The notes under the pieces: generated by a model
What the model saw: only the letters and a program-made list of their open reading frames with translations
Databases searched by the model: none
Told to the model about the DNA's origin: nothing
Origin: Azospirillaceae bacterium
Lineage (GTDB): Bacteria > Pseudomonadota > Alphaproteobacteria > Azospirillales > Azospirillaceae
Assembly (NCBI GenBank): GCA_035645145.1
Contig: DASQNC010000015.1
Location: 1-64,000, forward strand
Reading direction: 5' to 3'
Length of the DNA: 64,000 nucleotides
Program-made: the position numbers and the translations under genes
Shown here: positions 46,394 through 54,192 of the stretch, piece by piece
Layout: each line of letters begins with the position of its first letter
Position numbering within the stretch: the first letter of the stretch is position 1

Positions 46394-47374
46394 TCAGCCC
46401 TTCAGGCCCAGCCGTTTGACCAGCTCGCGCTCCTTCTCGAACTGCTCCCTCGCGAAGGCGGTGTACGCGGTGCTGTCCATGTACAGGACCGGCATGTCCT
46501 GGCGTTCCAGGACGGCCAGATGGGCGGGGTCCATCAAGGCCGTCTTGAACGCGTCGTGCAGCGCAGCCACCACCGCCGGGTCCATCCCCTTGGGACCCGC
46601 GATGCCGTAGGGCGAGGTGGAGGAGACGCCATACCCCAGCTCCAGGAGCGTCGGCACGTCCGGCCAGCGTTTGCGCCGCTCCGGCGTCCAGACGTTCAGG
46701 AGCCGGAGCCGGCCGTCGTCCACCAGTGGGGCGATGCCGGTGCTGGCGGCGATGAAGTCCACATGGCCGCCCAGCAGCGCCTGGGCCTGCTCCGCATCGC
46801 CGCGGTAGGGCACGTGGATCAGTTCGACCCCCTCCTTCCGGGCCAATTCCTCCATGGTCACGTGGAGCGAGGTGTTGGCGCCCGGCGTGGCGTAGCTGAC
46901 CTGGCCGGGGCGGCGGCGGATGTCCGCCAACAGGTCCGCCCAGGTCCTGTGGGGCGAGTTCCCCCTGACCGCGACGCCGAAGGTGTAGCCGGTCAAATGG
47001 ATGATGTAGGTGAAGTCCTGCATCGCGTCGTAGGGCACGGATTGCAGGTGCTGGTAGCGGAACACCGTGATCGGCATCAGCGTCAGCTGGTGGCCGTCCG
47101 GCCGCTGGTTTTTCACGTGGATGGCGCCCAGCGTGCCACCCGCGCCCGCCTTGTTCTCGATGGTCACCGGCTGCCCCAGCGCCTTGCCGGCGGCTTCCGC
47201 GAACACCCGCATGTGCGTATCGGTGGCCCCCCCGGGTGCGAAGGTGACCACCAGATTGACCGGGCGTTGCGGCCGCCATGCCGCGCCGGCCCGGGGAAGC
47301 GAGACTGTGGCTGCGGCGCCCGCGGCGCCGGCCAGGATGGCGCGTCGGCCGATCGGCCGCTGGATCGCTGGCAT
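46394..47374 (-). CDS. TTT-family (Bug) substrate-binding protein
   Basis: Encodes 326 residues with a twin-arginine-like signal (GRRAILAGAAGAAATVSLPR). The mature part matches Bug proteins: PVNLVVTFAPGGATDTHMRV, IENKAGAGGTLGA, and VPYRGDAEQAQALLGGHVDF. These periplasmic proteins bind carboxylates for tripartite tricarboxylate transporters. No TctA or TctB gene is nearby, so it is an orphan binding protein, as often in Bug families. The ligand is unknown. Confidence 0.9.
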   Translation of the reverse strand: MPAIQRPIGRRAILAGAAGAAATVSLPRAGAAWRPQRPVNLVVTFAPGGATDTHMRVFAEAAGKALGQPVTIENKAGAGGTLGAIHVKNQRPDGHQLTLMPITVFRYQHLQSVPYDAMQDFTYIIHLTGYTFGVAVRGNSPHRTWADLLADIRRRPGQVSYATPGANTSLHVTMEELARKEGVELIHVPYRGDAEQAQALLGGHVDFIAASTGIAPLVDDGRLRLLNVWTPERRKRWPDVPTLLELGYGVSSTSPYGIAGPKGMDPAVVAALHDAFKTALMDPAHLAVLERQDMPVLYMDSTAYTAFAREQFEKERELVKRLGLKG

Positions 47375-47583
47375 GGGTCCCTCCCTGGACGGTTCTTCCG
47401 GTTCGGGGGCTTGGTTCGGGAAACCGGATCCAACGGCCGTCGCGGTCCCCCCTTCGCGCGGGCCTTGGCTGGAAGGGTCCTCCGGTCCCGGGGCGGCATC
47501 AAGTGCGCGTGCGTTGAACCGCGCACGCCGGCGCCGTAGCCTGCGCCCGCAACAAGGGCCCGCAACAAGGGGAATGGGGGAAC

Positions 47584-48360
47584 ATGCGCCTCAAGGACAA
47601 GGTCGCCATCGTCACCGGTGCCGCCCAGGGCATCGGACTGGCTTGCGTCGAGGAATTCGCGCGGGAAGGGGCCAAGGTCGTGCTGGCCGACCTGGATGCG
47701 GCCAAAGCGGCCGCGGGGGCGGCCGACGTGGCGGCGCGGACCGGCGGCACCGTACGTGCGGTCGCGGTCGATGTCGGCGACAAGGCCCAGGCGGAACGGC
47801 TGGCGGCCGAGGCGGTGGAGGCGTTCGGCCGCATCGACGTGCTGGTCAACAACGCGGGCATCATCCATACCGCGGATTTCCTGGACCTGGACGAGGTCGA
47901 CTTCGACCGGGTGCTGCGCGTGAACCTCAAGGGGGCGTTCCTGGTGGGCCAGGCCGTCGCACGGCGCATGGCCGCGCAGGGGGAGGGCGGCGCCATCATC
48001 AACATGTCGTCGGTGAACGGGGTGTTGGCGATCCCCAACCAGGTGCCCTACGTGGTTTCCAAGGGCGGGCTGAACCAGTTGACCAAGGTCATGGCCCTCG
48101 GCTTGGCGCCCCACGGCATCCGGGTGAACGGGATTGGTCCGGGATCCATCGCCACGGACATGCTCAAGGTGGTGATGAACGACGAGGCGGCACGCACCCG
48201 CATCCTGTCCCGCACGCCCATGGGCCGGCTGGGCGAACCCGCGGAGATCGCCCGCATCGCCGTGTTCCTGGCGTCCGAGGACGCCTCGTACATGACGGGG
48301 CAGACGGTCTACGCCGATGGCGGGCGGCTTCCGTTGAACTACACGGTACCGGTTCGTTGA
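47584..48360 (+). CDS. Short-chain dehydrogenase/reductase
   Basis: Encodes 258 residues. The NAD(P) motif is TGAAQGIGLA (11-20), NNAG lies at 89-92, and the catalytic residues are S143 (MSSVNG), Y156 and K160 (YVVSK). The tail SYMTGQTVYADGGRLPLNY is classical for this group, which includes 3-oxoacyl-ACP reductase-like and sugar or polyol dehydrogenases. AAGGGGAATGGGGG lies upstream. Substrate unknown. It is followed by two strong hairpins and is divergent from the Bug protein gene. Confidence 0.88.
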   Translation: MRLKDKVAIVTGAAQGIGLACVEEFAREGAKVVLADLDAAKAAAGAADVAARTGGTVRAVAVDVGDKAQAERLAAEAVEAFGRIDVLVNNAGIIHTADFLDLDEVDFDRVLRVNLKGAFLVGQAVARRMAAQGEGGAIINMSSVNGVLAIPNQVPYVVSKGGLNQLTKVMALGLAPHGIRVNGIGPGSIATDMLKVVMNDEAARTRILSRTPMGRLGEPAEIARIAVFLASEDASYMTGQTVYADGGRLPLNYTVPVR

Positions 48361-48368
48361 CCCGTGTG

Positions 48369-48423
48369 CGCCGGTGCCGGCCATGGCCGGCACCGGCGTT
48401 CCCGCCGGCCGTTTTCCGGCCGG
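48369..48423 (+). terminator. Tandem hairpins after the SDR gene
   Basis: A perfect 30-bp palindrome (48369-48398, centred on CCATGG) lies 8 bp after the SDR stop. A second 6-bp stem (48405-48410 with 48418-48423) with a T-rich loop follows. Together they probably end the SDR transcript. The perfect symmetry also allows protein binding. Confidence 0.6.
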
Positions 48424-48434
48424 ACCGTACGGGT

Positions 48435-48459
48435 GGAATAAAGTGTTCGGCGGGCCGTT
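48435..48459 (+). promoter_or_regulatory. ECF-type promoter of the sigma factor gene
   Basis: GGAAT (48435-48439) and CGTT (48456-48459) are separated by 16 bp, matching the GGAAC-N16/17-CGTT layout of extracytoplasmic-function promoters, including EcfG promoters of alphaproteobacteria. It lies 28 bp before the ECF sigma gene, so autoregulation is likely. Confidence 0.6.
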
Positions 48460-48486
48460 AGCGGGGGTGATCGCAGCCCGATCGAA

Positions 48487-49116
48487 ATGGGAAAACCCGT
48501 GACAGCCCTCGCAAAGCTTGTTCAATTCCCCACCTCTGCTGAGGTGACGAGGCATCCGGCGGCGGCTTGGCCGCAGCCGGGGGAAGGAAACGGCTTGGTC
48601 GACGATGTGAAGGCGGAGATCGGGGCGCACATCGCCTCCATGCGCCGCTACGCCCGGGCGCTGCTCCGGGACCGCAACGACGCGGAGGATCTGGTGCAGG
48701 AGGCCGCGACCCGCGCCCTGTCCAGGGTCCACCAGTTCAAACCCGGCACCAACCTGCGCGCCTGGCTGTTCACCATCCTGCACAATACCCATGTGAATGG
48801 CATCCGGTCGAAGGTCGTCCGGCCCGCCGAGGTGCCGGTGGAGGATGTGGAGGGCCGGCTTGCGACGACCGGCCGCCAGGAAGGGCGGATCGAACTGCGC
48901 GACATGGCGCGCGCCGTGGACTCCCTGCCGCTGGAGCAGCGCCAAGTCCTGTTGATGGTGGCCCTTGAGGGGATGAAGTACGACGAGGTCGCGGACGCGC
49001 TGAACATCCCGATCGGGACCGTGATGTCACGGCTCAGTCGGGCGCGCGAGGCGATACGGGCAAAGCTCGCAGGGGAGGAAGCCGGCACCGGGCCGACGCT
49101 GCGGAGGATCAAGTGA
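48487..49116 (+). CDS. ECF-type RNA polymerase sigma factor
   Basis: Encodes 209 residues. Region 2 has RRYARALLRDRNDAEDLVQE, LRAWLFTILHNTHVNG is the rest of region 2, and region 4 has DSLPLEQRQVLLMVALEGM with the helix-turn-helix NIPIGTVMSRLSRAREAIR. About 40 extra residues precede region 2. It directs transcription of an envelope or stress regulon. The stop overlaps the anti-sigma gene (TGATG). The start ATG 48487 lacks a good ribosome binding site; GTG 48499 is possible. Confidence 0.92.
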   Translation: MGKPVTALAKLVQFPTSAEVTRHPAAAWPQPGEGNGLVDDVKAEIGAHIASMRRYARALLRDRNDAEDLVQEAATRALSRVHQFKPGTNLRAWLFTILHNTHVNGIRSKVVRPAEVPVEDVEGRLATTGRQEGRIELRDMARAVDSLPLEQRQVLLMVALEGMKYDEVADALNIPIGTVMSRLSRAREAIRAKLAGEEAGTGPTLRRIK

Positions 49117-50015
49117 TGGATTCGCACACGGTCACCGAAAACGATCTTCACGCCTACGCCGACGGTTTCCTGGATCCCGCCCGGCGGATCGAGGTCGAGG
49201 CCTACCTTGCCGAGGACGAGGAGGCCGCCGCCAAGGTGTCCGCTTGGCGGGCGCAGGCGGACGTGCTGCGCACCCTGTTCGACCCCGTGCTGAAGGAGCC
49301 GCCGACCGACGCCATGACGGCGCTGCGGGACGGGTTGGCCAGCCGCATGTCGGCCAACGAGAACCGGCCGGCTTGGCGGCAGAGCCCCTTCCTCATGCGT
49401 ACGGCCGCCGCTGTGGCGCTGGTGGTGGCGGGCACGGCGGGCGGCTGGTTTGGCGCCAACATGGTGGACGCGCGGCGCGATCGGGCGGCGCCGCAGGCGC
49501 AGGTGGCGCAGGCTCCGCAGACCCAGCCCCTGCAGAATTTCGCCGCGGCGGCCGTGCGTGCGCACAATTTCTATACCGTCGATTCGCCCTACATGGTCGA
49601 GATCGATGGGCGGGACCGCGATGCCTTGAACGGCTGGGTGTCCGAGCGGCTCGGCAAGCCCGTGGTCGGGCCCGACCTGTCGGACAGCGGTTTCAACCTG
49701 GTGGGCGGGCGGGCGTTGCCCTCGGCCACCGGTCCCAGCGCCCAGTACATGTACCAGGACGGGCACGGCAACCGGCTGACCCTGTTCGTGGGCGCCGCGC
49801 GTCCCGGCCAGGAGGGGGTGGTCAGCGTGTACGAGCAGGGGGACGTCACCGGCGTCTACTGGCTCGACGGTCCGACCGCCTACGCCTTGATCGGCCGTCT
49901 CGGGCGCGACCAGCTGATGGAGATCACCCAGGCGGCGCAACGCACAATTCGCCAAACCCAGGGCGAACCTGCGCCGGGCGGGGAGGAACCGCCCGCGAAG
50001 CCGACCAACATGTGA
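49116..50015 (+). CDS. Membrane-bound anti-sigma factor
   Basis: Encodes 299 residues from ATG 49116, which overlaps the sigma stop, with GGAGG nine bases upstream. The N-terminal NDLHAYADGFLDPARRIEVE (about 9-28) is the sigma-binding helical region of RsiW-like anti-sigma factors, but the zinc-binding CxxC is absent. One membrane helix (about 92-113) and a periplasmic domain follow. It should hold the ECF sigma factor at the membrane until a signal triggers release. Confidence 0.85.
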   Translation: MDSHTVTENDLHAYADGFLDPARRIEVEAYLAEDEEAAAKVSAWRAQADVLRTLFDPVLKEPPTDAMTALRDGLASRMSANENRPAWRQSPFLMRTAAAVALVVAGTAGGWFGANMVDARRDRAAPQAQVAQAPQTQPLQNFAAAAVRAHNFYTVDSPYMVEIDGRDRDALNGWVSERLGKPVVGPDLSDSGFNLVGGRALPSATGPSAQYMYQDGHGNRLTLFVGAARPGQEGVVSVYEQGDVTGVYWLDGPTAYALIGRLGRDQLMEITQAAQRTIRQTQGEPAPGGEEPPAKPTNM

Positions 50016-50090
50016 GAGCCGCGCCCGTCGGTGTCCGGAAGGGTGGGGCGCCATCCCAAAGAGAGCTGCCGTGCGGGAAGCGCGGGTCAG

Positions 50091-50127
50091 GAATGCGCTT
50101 GACGCATTCCCGGGGCCTCGCTACCGT
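50091..50127 (+). promoter_or_regulatory. Candidate promoter with dyad upstream of the metY-like gene
   Basis: TTGACG (50099-50104) and TACCGT (50122-50127) are 17 bp apart. A perfect 7-bp inverted repeat, GAATGCG (50091-50097) and CGCATTC (50103-50109), covers the -35 box, as a repressor operator would. The -10 box is poor, so confidence is modest. Confidence 0.4.
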
Positions 50128-50163
50128 CGACTTGTCCGCGGGTTGGACGGGATGGCTTCGCAA

Positions 50164-50245
50164 GGAAAGAGAGGGCCGCGATCAAGCGGCCCCTCGCGTT
50201 TCTGGGCCATGGAATCGGGCCTCGTTTCCCGTTTCGCTCTCTTCC
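50164..50245 (+). promoter_or_regulatory. Structured leader with terminator-like hairpin before the metY-like gene
   Basis: GGGCCGC (50173-50179) pairs with GCGGCCC (50186-50192), followed by CCTCGCGTTT, a terminator-like unit. A longer-range pairing, GGAAAGAGAG (50164-50173) with CTCTCTTCC (50237-50245), can enclose it with one bulged base. It may end the anti-sigma transcript, act as a leader switch, or both. It matches no riboswitch class I know. Confidence 0.4.
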
Positions 50246-50246
50246 A

Positions 50247-50283
50247 GGCAAGCCGGCCCCCAGGCAAGCTGATCCCCGGCAAG
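50247..50283 (+). repeat. Three spaced GGCAAG repeats before the metY-like gene
   Basis: GGCAAG occurs at 50247, 50263 and 50278, spaced 16 and 15 bp, with partly shared flanks (CCCAGGCAAGC, CCGGCAAG). They lie directly before the start codon. They could be a regulator-binding array or repeats in the leader RNA. Confidence 0.5.
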
Positions 50284-50291
50284 ACGGATCA

Positions 50292-51596
50292 ATGGGGAGG
50301 GCGGCCTTGTCCGGCGGGTTGAAGTTCGACACCCTCAGCCTCCATGCCGGCCAGCGGCCGGACCCGGTGACCGGCGCGCGCGCCGTCCCGATCTACCAAT
50401 CCACATCCTTCGTTTTCCAGGATGCCGACCATGCGGCGGCACTGTTCAACCTGGAAAGCGCCGGCCACATCTACAGCCGCATTTCCAATCCCACGGTGTC
50501 CGTGCTGGAGGAGCGCATCGCCGCGCTCGAAGGCGGCGTGGGCGCGGTGGCGACGGCCAGCGGCCAAGCCGCCCTGCACCTGGCCATTGCCACGCTGATG
50601 GGGGCGGGCGGGCACATCGTGGCCAGTCGCGCCGTCTATGGCGGCAGCGTCAACCTGCTGGGCCTGACCCTGCCGCGGTTCGGCATCGCCACCACTTGGG
50701 TCGATCCCCGCGATCCGGATGCTTTTGCACGTGCGATCCGGCCGGAAACACGGCTGGTCTTCGCCGAGGTGGTGGGCAATCCCGGGCTGGAGGTGCTGGA
50801 CGTGCCGGCGGTGGCTGCGGTCGCCCATGATGCGGGCCTGCCGCTTCTGATCGACGCCACCTTCTGCACCCCTTACCTGTGCCGGCCGCTGGATCTTGGC
50901 GCCGATCTGGTCCTGCATTCGGCCACCAAATGGCTGGGCGGCCACGGGGTGGCGATCGGCGGCGTCCTTGTCGATGGCGGCCGGTTCGACTGGAAGGCTT
51001 CGGGCAAGTTCCCGACCCTTACGGAACCTTATGCCGGTTACCACGGCATCGACTTCGCCGCCGAGTTCGGGTCCGCGGCCTTCATCATGCGGGCCCGGGT
51101 CGAGGGCTTGCGCGATTTCGGCGCCAGTATGAGCCCCACCACCGCCTTCCACCTGCTGCAGGGGATCGAAACGCTGCCCCTGCGCATGCGCGCCCATGTG
51201 GGCAATGCGCGCAAGGTGGCCGAAATGCTCGCCGGCAACGATGCCGTGGTCTGGGTGCGCCATCCGGACCTGCCCAGCCATCCGGATCATGAGCTGGCCC
51301 GGCGCATCCTGCCCCACGGTGCCGGGTCCATCGTCACCTTCGGCATCAAGGGCGGGCGGGCTGCCGGCAAGCGCTTCATCGAGGCTCTCCGGCTGTTCTC
51401 GCACCTCGCCAATGTCGGCGACGCCAAGTCGCTGGTGATCCACCCGGCCTCCACCACCCATGCCCAGCTCGACGCCGAGCAACTGGCTGCGGCGGGCATC
51501 GGCGAGGACATGATCCGCCTGTCGGTGGGCATCGAGGATGCCGGCGACCTGCTGGCCGATCTCGCCCAGGCGCTCAAGGCGTCGCAGAAGGGTTGA
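50292..51596 (+). CDS. metY: O-acetylhomoserine sulfhydrylase-like PLP enzyme (MetY type)
   Basis: Encodes 434 residues of the Cys/Met-metabolism PLP family. The PLP lysine is K213 in HSATKWLGGHG. FDTLSLHAGQRPDPVTGARA, YSRISNPTVSVLEERIAALE and the C-terminal IRLSVGIEDAGDLLADLAQA point to the MetY group, which makes homocysteine from O-acetylhomoserine and sulfide. MetZ or cystathionine gamma-synthase roles cannot be ruled out. ATG 50292 is used; TTG 50307 has a much better ribosome binding site (GGGGAGGG) and may be the real start. Confidence 0.88.
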   Translation: MGRAALSGGLKFDTLSLHAGQRPDPVTGARAVPIYQSTSFVFQDADHAAALFNLESAGHIYSRISNPTVSVLEERIAALEGGVGAVATASGQAALHLAIATLMGAGGHIVASRAVYGGSVNLLGLTLPRFGIATTWVDPRDPDAFARAIRPETRLVFAEVVGNPGLEVLDVPAVAAVAHDAGLPLLIDATFCTPYLCRPLDLGADLVLHSATKWLGGHGVAIGGVLVDGGRFDWKASGKFPTLTEPYAGYHGIDFAAEFGSAAFIMRARVEGLRDFGASMSPTTAFHLLQGIETLPLRMRAHVGNARKVAEMLAGNDAVVWVRHPDLPSHPDHELARRILPHGAGSIVTFGIKGGRAAGKRFIEALRLFSHLANVGDAKSLVIHPASTTHAQLDAEQLAAAGIGEDMIRLSVGIEDAGDLLADLAQALKASQKG

Positions 51597-51614
51597 GGAG
51601 AGGGCGGGGCGCCA

Positions 51615-52400
51615 ATGCGGCTGCGGGTTGACGGACGAATGGTCGAGGCGAACACCGGCGGCAGGGACTTCGACCCCGTGCGTCCGGCGGTGGTCATGAT
51701 CCACGGTGCCGGAATGGACCGCACCGTCTGGTCGCTCCAGGCGCGGCATCTGGCCCACCACGGGTACGGTGTGCTGGCGGCGGACCTGCCCGGCCATGGC
51801 CTGTCGGAAGGGCCCGCACTCACCTCGATCGCCGACATGGCCGATTGGGTGGCCGCACTGGTCCGTGCGGCGGGCCTGGAAACCGCCGCCCTGGCGGGTC
51901 ACTCGATGGGGGCGGCCACGGCGTTGGAATGCGCGGCCCGGCACCCGGATGTCGTCCGGGCCATCGCCCTGGTCGGCGTCGGCGAGGCCATGTCCGTCAA
52001 CCCGACGCTCCTGGCGGCGGCGCGGGACGATGTTCCGGCCGCCGCGGACATGATCGTGACCTTCAGCCTGGGGCCGGTCGCGCGGCTTGCCGGTGCGGTG
52101 CCCGGCCTGTGGACCCGCGGGGCGACCGAGCGACTGTTGAACAATGCCCCGGCGGGGGTGCTGCACACCGATTTCGCCGCCTGTGCAAATTGGGCCACCG
52201 GACCGGAGAGTGCCGCCAAAATCCGTTGCCCGGCGGTGCTGGTCCTCGGCGAGTTCGACCGCATGACCACGCCCAAGTCGGGCCGGGCCCTGGCCGCCCG
52301 GATCCCGGGAGCACGCGTCGAGGTGCTGGCCGGCGTCGGCCACCTGCACATGCAGGAGGCGCCCGACGCCTTGAACGCCGTCCTGCGCCGGCATCTGTGA
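51615..52400 (+). CDS. Alpha/beta-hydrolase
   Basis: Encodes 261 residues. The oxyanion motif [14 protein letters not shown], the nucleophile elbow AGHSMG (serine near residue 97), the acid in VLGEFDRMT and the histidine in [11 protein letters not shown] form a full alpha/beta-hydrolase active site. Substrate is unknown; esters, thioesters or lactones are possible. The start is 18 bp after the metY-like gene and its stop is 20 bp before a thioesterase gene, so the three are probably one operon. Confidence 0.85.
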   Translation: MRLRVDGRMVEANTGGRDFDPVRPAVVMIHGAGMDRTVWSLQARHLAHHGYGVLAADLPGHGLSEGPALTSIADMADWVAALVRAAGLETAALAGHSMGAATALECAARHPDVVRAIALVGVGEAMSVNPTLLAAARDDVPAAADMIVTFSLGPVARLAGAVPGLWTRGATERLLNNAPAGVLHTDFAACANWATGPESAAKIRCPAVLVLGEFDRMTTPKSGRALAARIPGARVEVLAGVGHLHMQEAPDALNAVLRRHL

Positions 52401-52420
52401 CGTCCGGGAGGCTTCGAGAC

Positions 52421-52861
52421 ATGGACGAGACGCCCCGGACCCGCGCGCGCTATCCGCACTTCCTGGCCATCCCAACCCGCTGGATGGACAACGACGTCTA
52501 CGGCCACGTGAACAACGTGGTCTACTATTCGTACTTCGACACCGTCATCAACGAGTACCTGATCCGGGTCGGCGGGTTGGACATCCACGCCGGACCCGTC
52601 ATCGGGATCACACCCGAAACCCGTTGCAGCTTCCGGAAGTCCATCGCCTTTCCCCAGGTGGTGGATGCGGGCCTGCGCGCCGACAGGCTCGGCAACAGTT
52701 CGGTCCACTACGAGGTCGGCCTGTTCCTCCAGGGCGACGAGGAGATCGCCGCCCACGGCCATTTCGTCCACGTGTTCGTGGAGCGGGCGACCATGCGGCC
52801 GGTTCCAATCCCGCCCGGCATTCGCGCCGCACTCGAACGCATCACGGTTGCGGCGGAGTAG
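52421..52861 (+). CDS. Acyl-CoA thioesterase, 4HBT hotdog fold
   Basis: Encodes 146 residues from ATG 52421. The hotdog motif [20 protein letters not shown] contains the catalytic aspartate of the 4-hydroxybenzoyl-CoA thioesterase type (D in [10 protein letters not shown]). The enzyme hydrolyses an acyl-CoA thioester in the cytoplasm; chain length is unknown. It ends the metY-hydrolase-thioesterase run and is followed by hairpins. Confidence 0.88.
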   Translation: MDETPRTRARYPHFLAIPTRWMDNDVYGHVNNVVYYSYFDTVINEYLIRVGGLDIHAGPVIGITPETRCSFRKSIAFPQVVDAGLRADRLGNSSVHYEVGLFLQGDEEIAAHGHFVHVFVERATMRPVPIPPGIRAALERITVAAE

Positions 52862-52891
52862 GCCCGGCATCCGTCGGCCGCACATGCAAAA

Positions 52892-52918
52892 CGCCCCGCC
52901 ACAGGGTGCGGCGGGGCG
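52892..52918 (-). terminator. Terminator between thioesterase and hsp20 genes, distal
   Basis: A perfect 9-bp stem (52892-52900 with 52910-52918) with a 9-nt loop. On the minus strand it is followed by a run of T (GCGTTTTGC), so it fits an intrinsic terminator for the hsp20 transcript. It may also act on the thioesterase transcript. Confidence 0.7.
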
Positions 52919-52940
52919 CCATTTCAGCGGATTGGCCGAC

Positions 52941-52984
52941 AAGGGCGCGGCCCGGGTTGCCCGGACCGGCGCCCTTCGGGTTTT
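52941..52984 (+). terminator. Terminator between thioesterase and hsp20 genes, proximal
   Basis: AAGGGCGC (52941-52948) pairs with GCGCCCTT (52969-52976), and the interior can pair CCGGG with CCCGG. On the + strand GGGTTTTG follows, as expected for the thioesterase transcript. The two hairpins together insulate the convergent genes. Confidence 0.65.
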
Positions 52985-52985
52985 G

Positions 52986-53456
52986 TCAGGCCGCCTTCCC
53001 GACCTTCTGCTCAAGGGCCTGCGCGGTGGGCGCGGCCGTCTCGATGCGGATCGTGCGCGGCTTGGCCGCCTCGGGGATTTCCCGCTTCAGGTCGATGTTG
53101 AGCAGGCCGTTCACCAGGTTGGCGCCAACCACCTTGATGTGGTCGGCGAGCTGGAAGCGGCGCTCGAACTGACGGCCGGCGATGCCCCGGTACAGGAACT
53201 GCCGATGCTCGGCCTCCTTGGCCTGCTTGCCGACGACCACCAGCGTGTTCTCACGCTGGACGATCTCAAGCTCATCCTCGGAGAAGCCCGCCACCGCCAT
53301 GGTGATGCGATAGTCGTCCTCGGACAGCTTCTCGATGTTGTAGGGCGGGTAGCCGTTGGCCGCCTCCTCGCCGTTCAGGGCGGCTTCCAGGATCCGGGTC
53401 ATCCGGTCGAAGCCGACGGTGGAACGGAACAGGGGCGAAAGATCAAAGGTGCGCAT
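52986..53456 (-). CDS. hspQ-like ibpA: Small heat shock protein, Hsp20/IbpA family
   Basis: Encodes 156 residues from ATG 53456 ([19 protein letters not shown]), the usual IbpA start; a preceding ATG at 53462 is less likely because GGGAGG lies directly against it. The alpha-crystallin domain spans about 35-130 with [30 protein letters not shown] and [13 protein letters not shown]. It binds unfolding proteins during heat stress as an oligomer. The upstream region carries a heat-shock-type promoter and a ROSE-like leader. Confidence 0.93.
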   Translation of the reverse strand: MRTFDLSPLFRSTVGFDRMTRILEAALNGEEAANGYPPYNIEKLSEDDYRITMAVAGFSEDELEIVQRENTLVVVGKQAKEAEHRQFLYRGIAGRQFERRFQLADHIKVVGANLVNGLLNIDLKREIPEAAKPRTIRIETAAPTAQALEQKVGKAA

Positions 53457-53462
53457 GTTCAT

Positions 53463-53551
53463 CCTCCCGATGGAGCGATTGTGCCCGGAGAGCCACCGCC
53501 ATGGTCGACTCTCCTCCGCGGTTTGCCGGCGACCCGCTTGGGCGCCGCCGG
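53463..53551 (-). promoter_or_regulatory. Candidate ROSE-like RNA thermometer upstream of hsp20
   Basis: The hsp20 leader (read on the minus strand) contains three hairpins: 6-bp stems at 53546-53551/53526-53531 and 53509-53514/53487-53492, and a final one where CTCC (53475-53472) pairs with GGAG of the ribosome binding site (53467-53464) across a 4-nt loop. The signature TCGCT (53478-53474) matches the U(U/C)GCU motif of ROSE elements. Heating would melt the last stem and free the ribosome binding site. Confidence 0.6.
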
Positions 53552-53561
53552 ACGCCCCTCG

Positions 53562-53589
53562 ATTTGGTCATGTCCGTCCGGGTTTCAAG
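53562..53589 (-). promoter_or_regulatory. Candidate heat-shock (RpoH-type) promoter of hsp20
   Basis: CTTGAAA (53589-53583 on the minus strand) is an exact sigma32-type -35 box. After 15 bp comes CCAAAT (53567-53562), a fair -10 box. Transcription from here would give a leader of about 100 nt, the right size for the ROSE-like structure. Confidence 0.5.
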
Positions 53590-53667
53590 GACCCACCAAT
53601 GGTGCGTTTTGGGGGTCTTCGACTGTTGGTACCGTCGGCTTCCGGCAGGGGACGGAGAGGGACCTTC

Positions 53668-54069
53668 ATGGCGACGGAAGCCCGCTTCTTCGATCGGACC
53701 TACGCGGAGGCCATGAGCCTCCTGGTCGAGGCGCGGAACTACGCGGCCTATCGTGAGCCGGCGGAGCGCCGCGGACTGCCGGCCGAAACGCGCCTTGCGT
53801 GTTGCCTGGAAAGCATGCGCGTGACCAGCCGCCTGACCCAGGTGATGGCATGGCTGCTGGCCCAGAAGGCTGCCCATGCCGGTGAAATCCCGGCCGAGGA
53901 GGCCGTGTCCGACCGCTTCGCCCTGTCGGGCCAGGGGGTGTGCCTGGACGAGGGCGGGGAGTGCAACGAGGCGTTGCCCGGCGGCCTGCGTTCGCTGCTC
54001 GGCCGCAGCCACCAGCTCTACAAGCGGATCAGCCGGCTCGAGGAAATGGCGCGGGCGCGGATGAATTAG
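53668..54069 (+). CDS. RcdA/DUF1465-family protein
   Basis: Encodes 133 residues from ATG 53668 with GGAGAGGG upstream. FFDRTYAEAMSLLVEARNYA, SRLTQVMAWLLAQKAAHAGE and the C-terminal LLGRSHQLYKRISRLEEMA match DUF1465, the family of Caulobacter RcdA, a ClpXP adaptor for degradation of the cell-cycle regulator CtrA. It is shorter than the roughly 170-residue Caulobacter protein and its role here is inferred from family. It is divergent from hsp20. Confidence 0.85.
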   Translation: MATEARFFDRTYAEAMSLLVEARNYAAYREPAERRGLPAETRLACCLESMRVTSRLTQVMAWLLAQKAAHAGEIPAEEAVSDRFALSGQGVCLDEGGECNEALPGGLRSLLGRSHQLYKRISRLEEMARARMN

Positions 54070-54116
54070 GGAATCGAAGGTTCGGCCGTTCCGGCGACGC
54101 AAGGTCCGGCAACGAA

Positions 54117-54140
54117 AAGGGCGGCCAAGCGGCCGCCCTT
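54117..54140. terminator. Bidirectional terminator between rcdA-like and rpmE genes
   Basis: A perfect 10-bp stem (54117-54126 with 54131-54140) with a 4-nt loop AAGC lies between convergent genes. CGCGTTT follows on + and TTTTCGTT follows on -, so it can stop transcription in both directions. Confidence 0.8.
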
Positions 54141-54192
54141 CGCGTTTGTCCTGCTTCGGCTGGACCCAACGCCCGATTCGGGCGCAGGGATC

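Noticed and set aside
50016-50291. SAM-II or SAH riboswitch ahead of the metY-like gene
   Set aside because: Their conserved core sequences were not seen. The region is reported as an unassigned structured leader instead.
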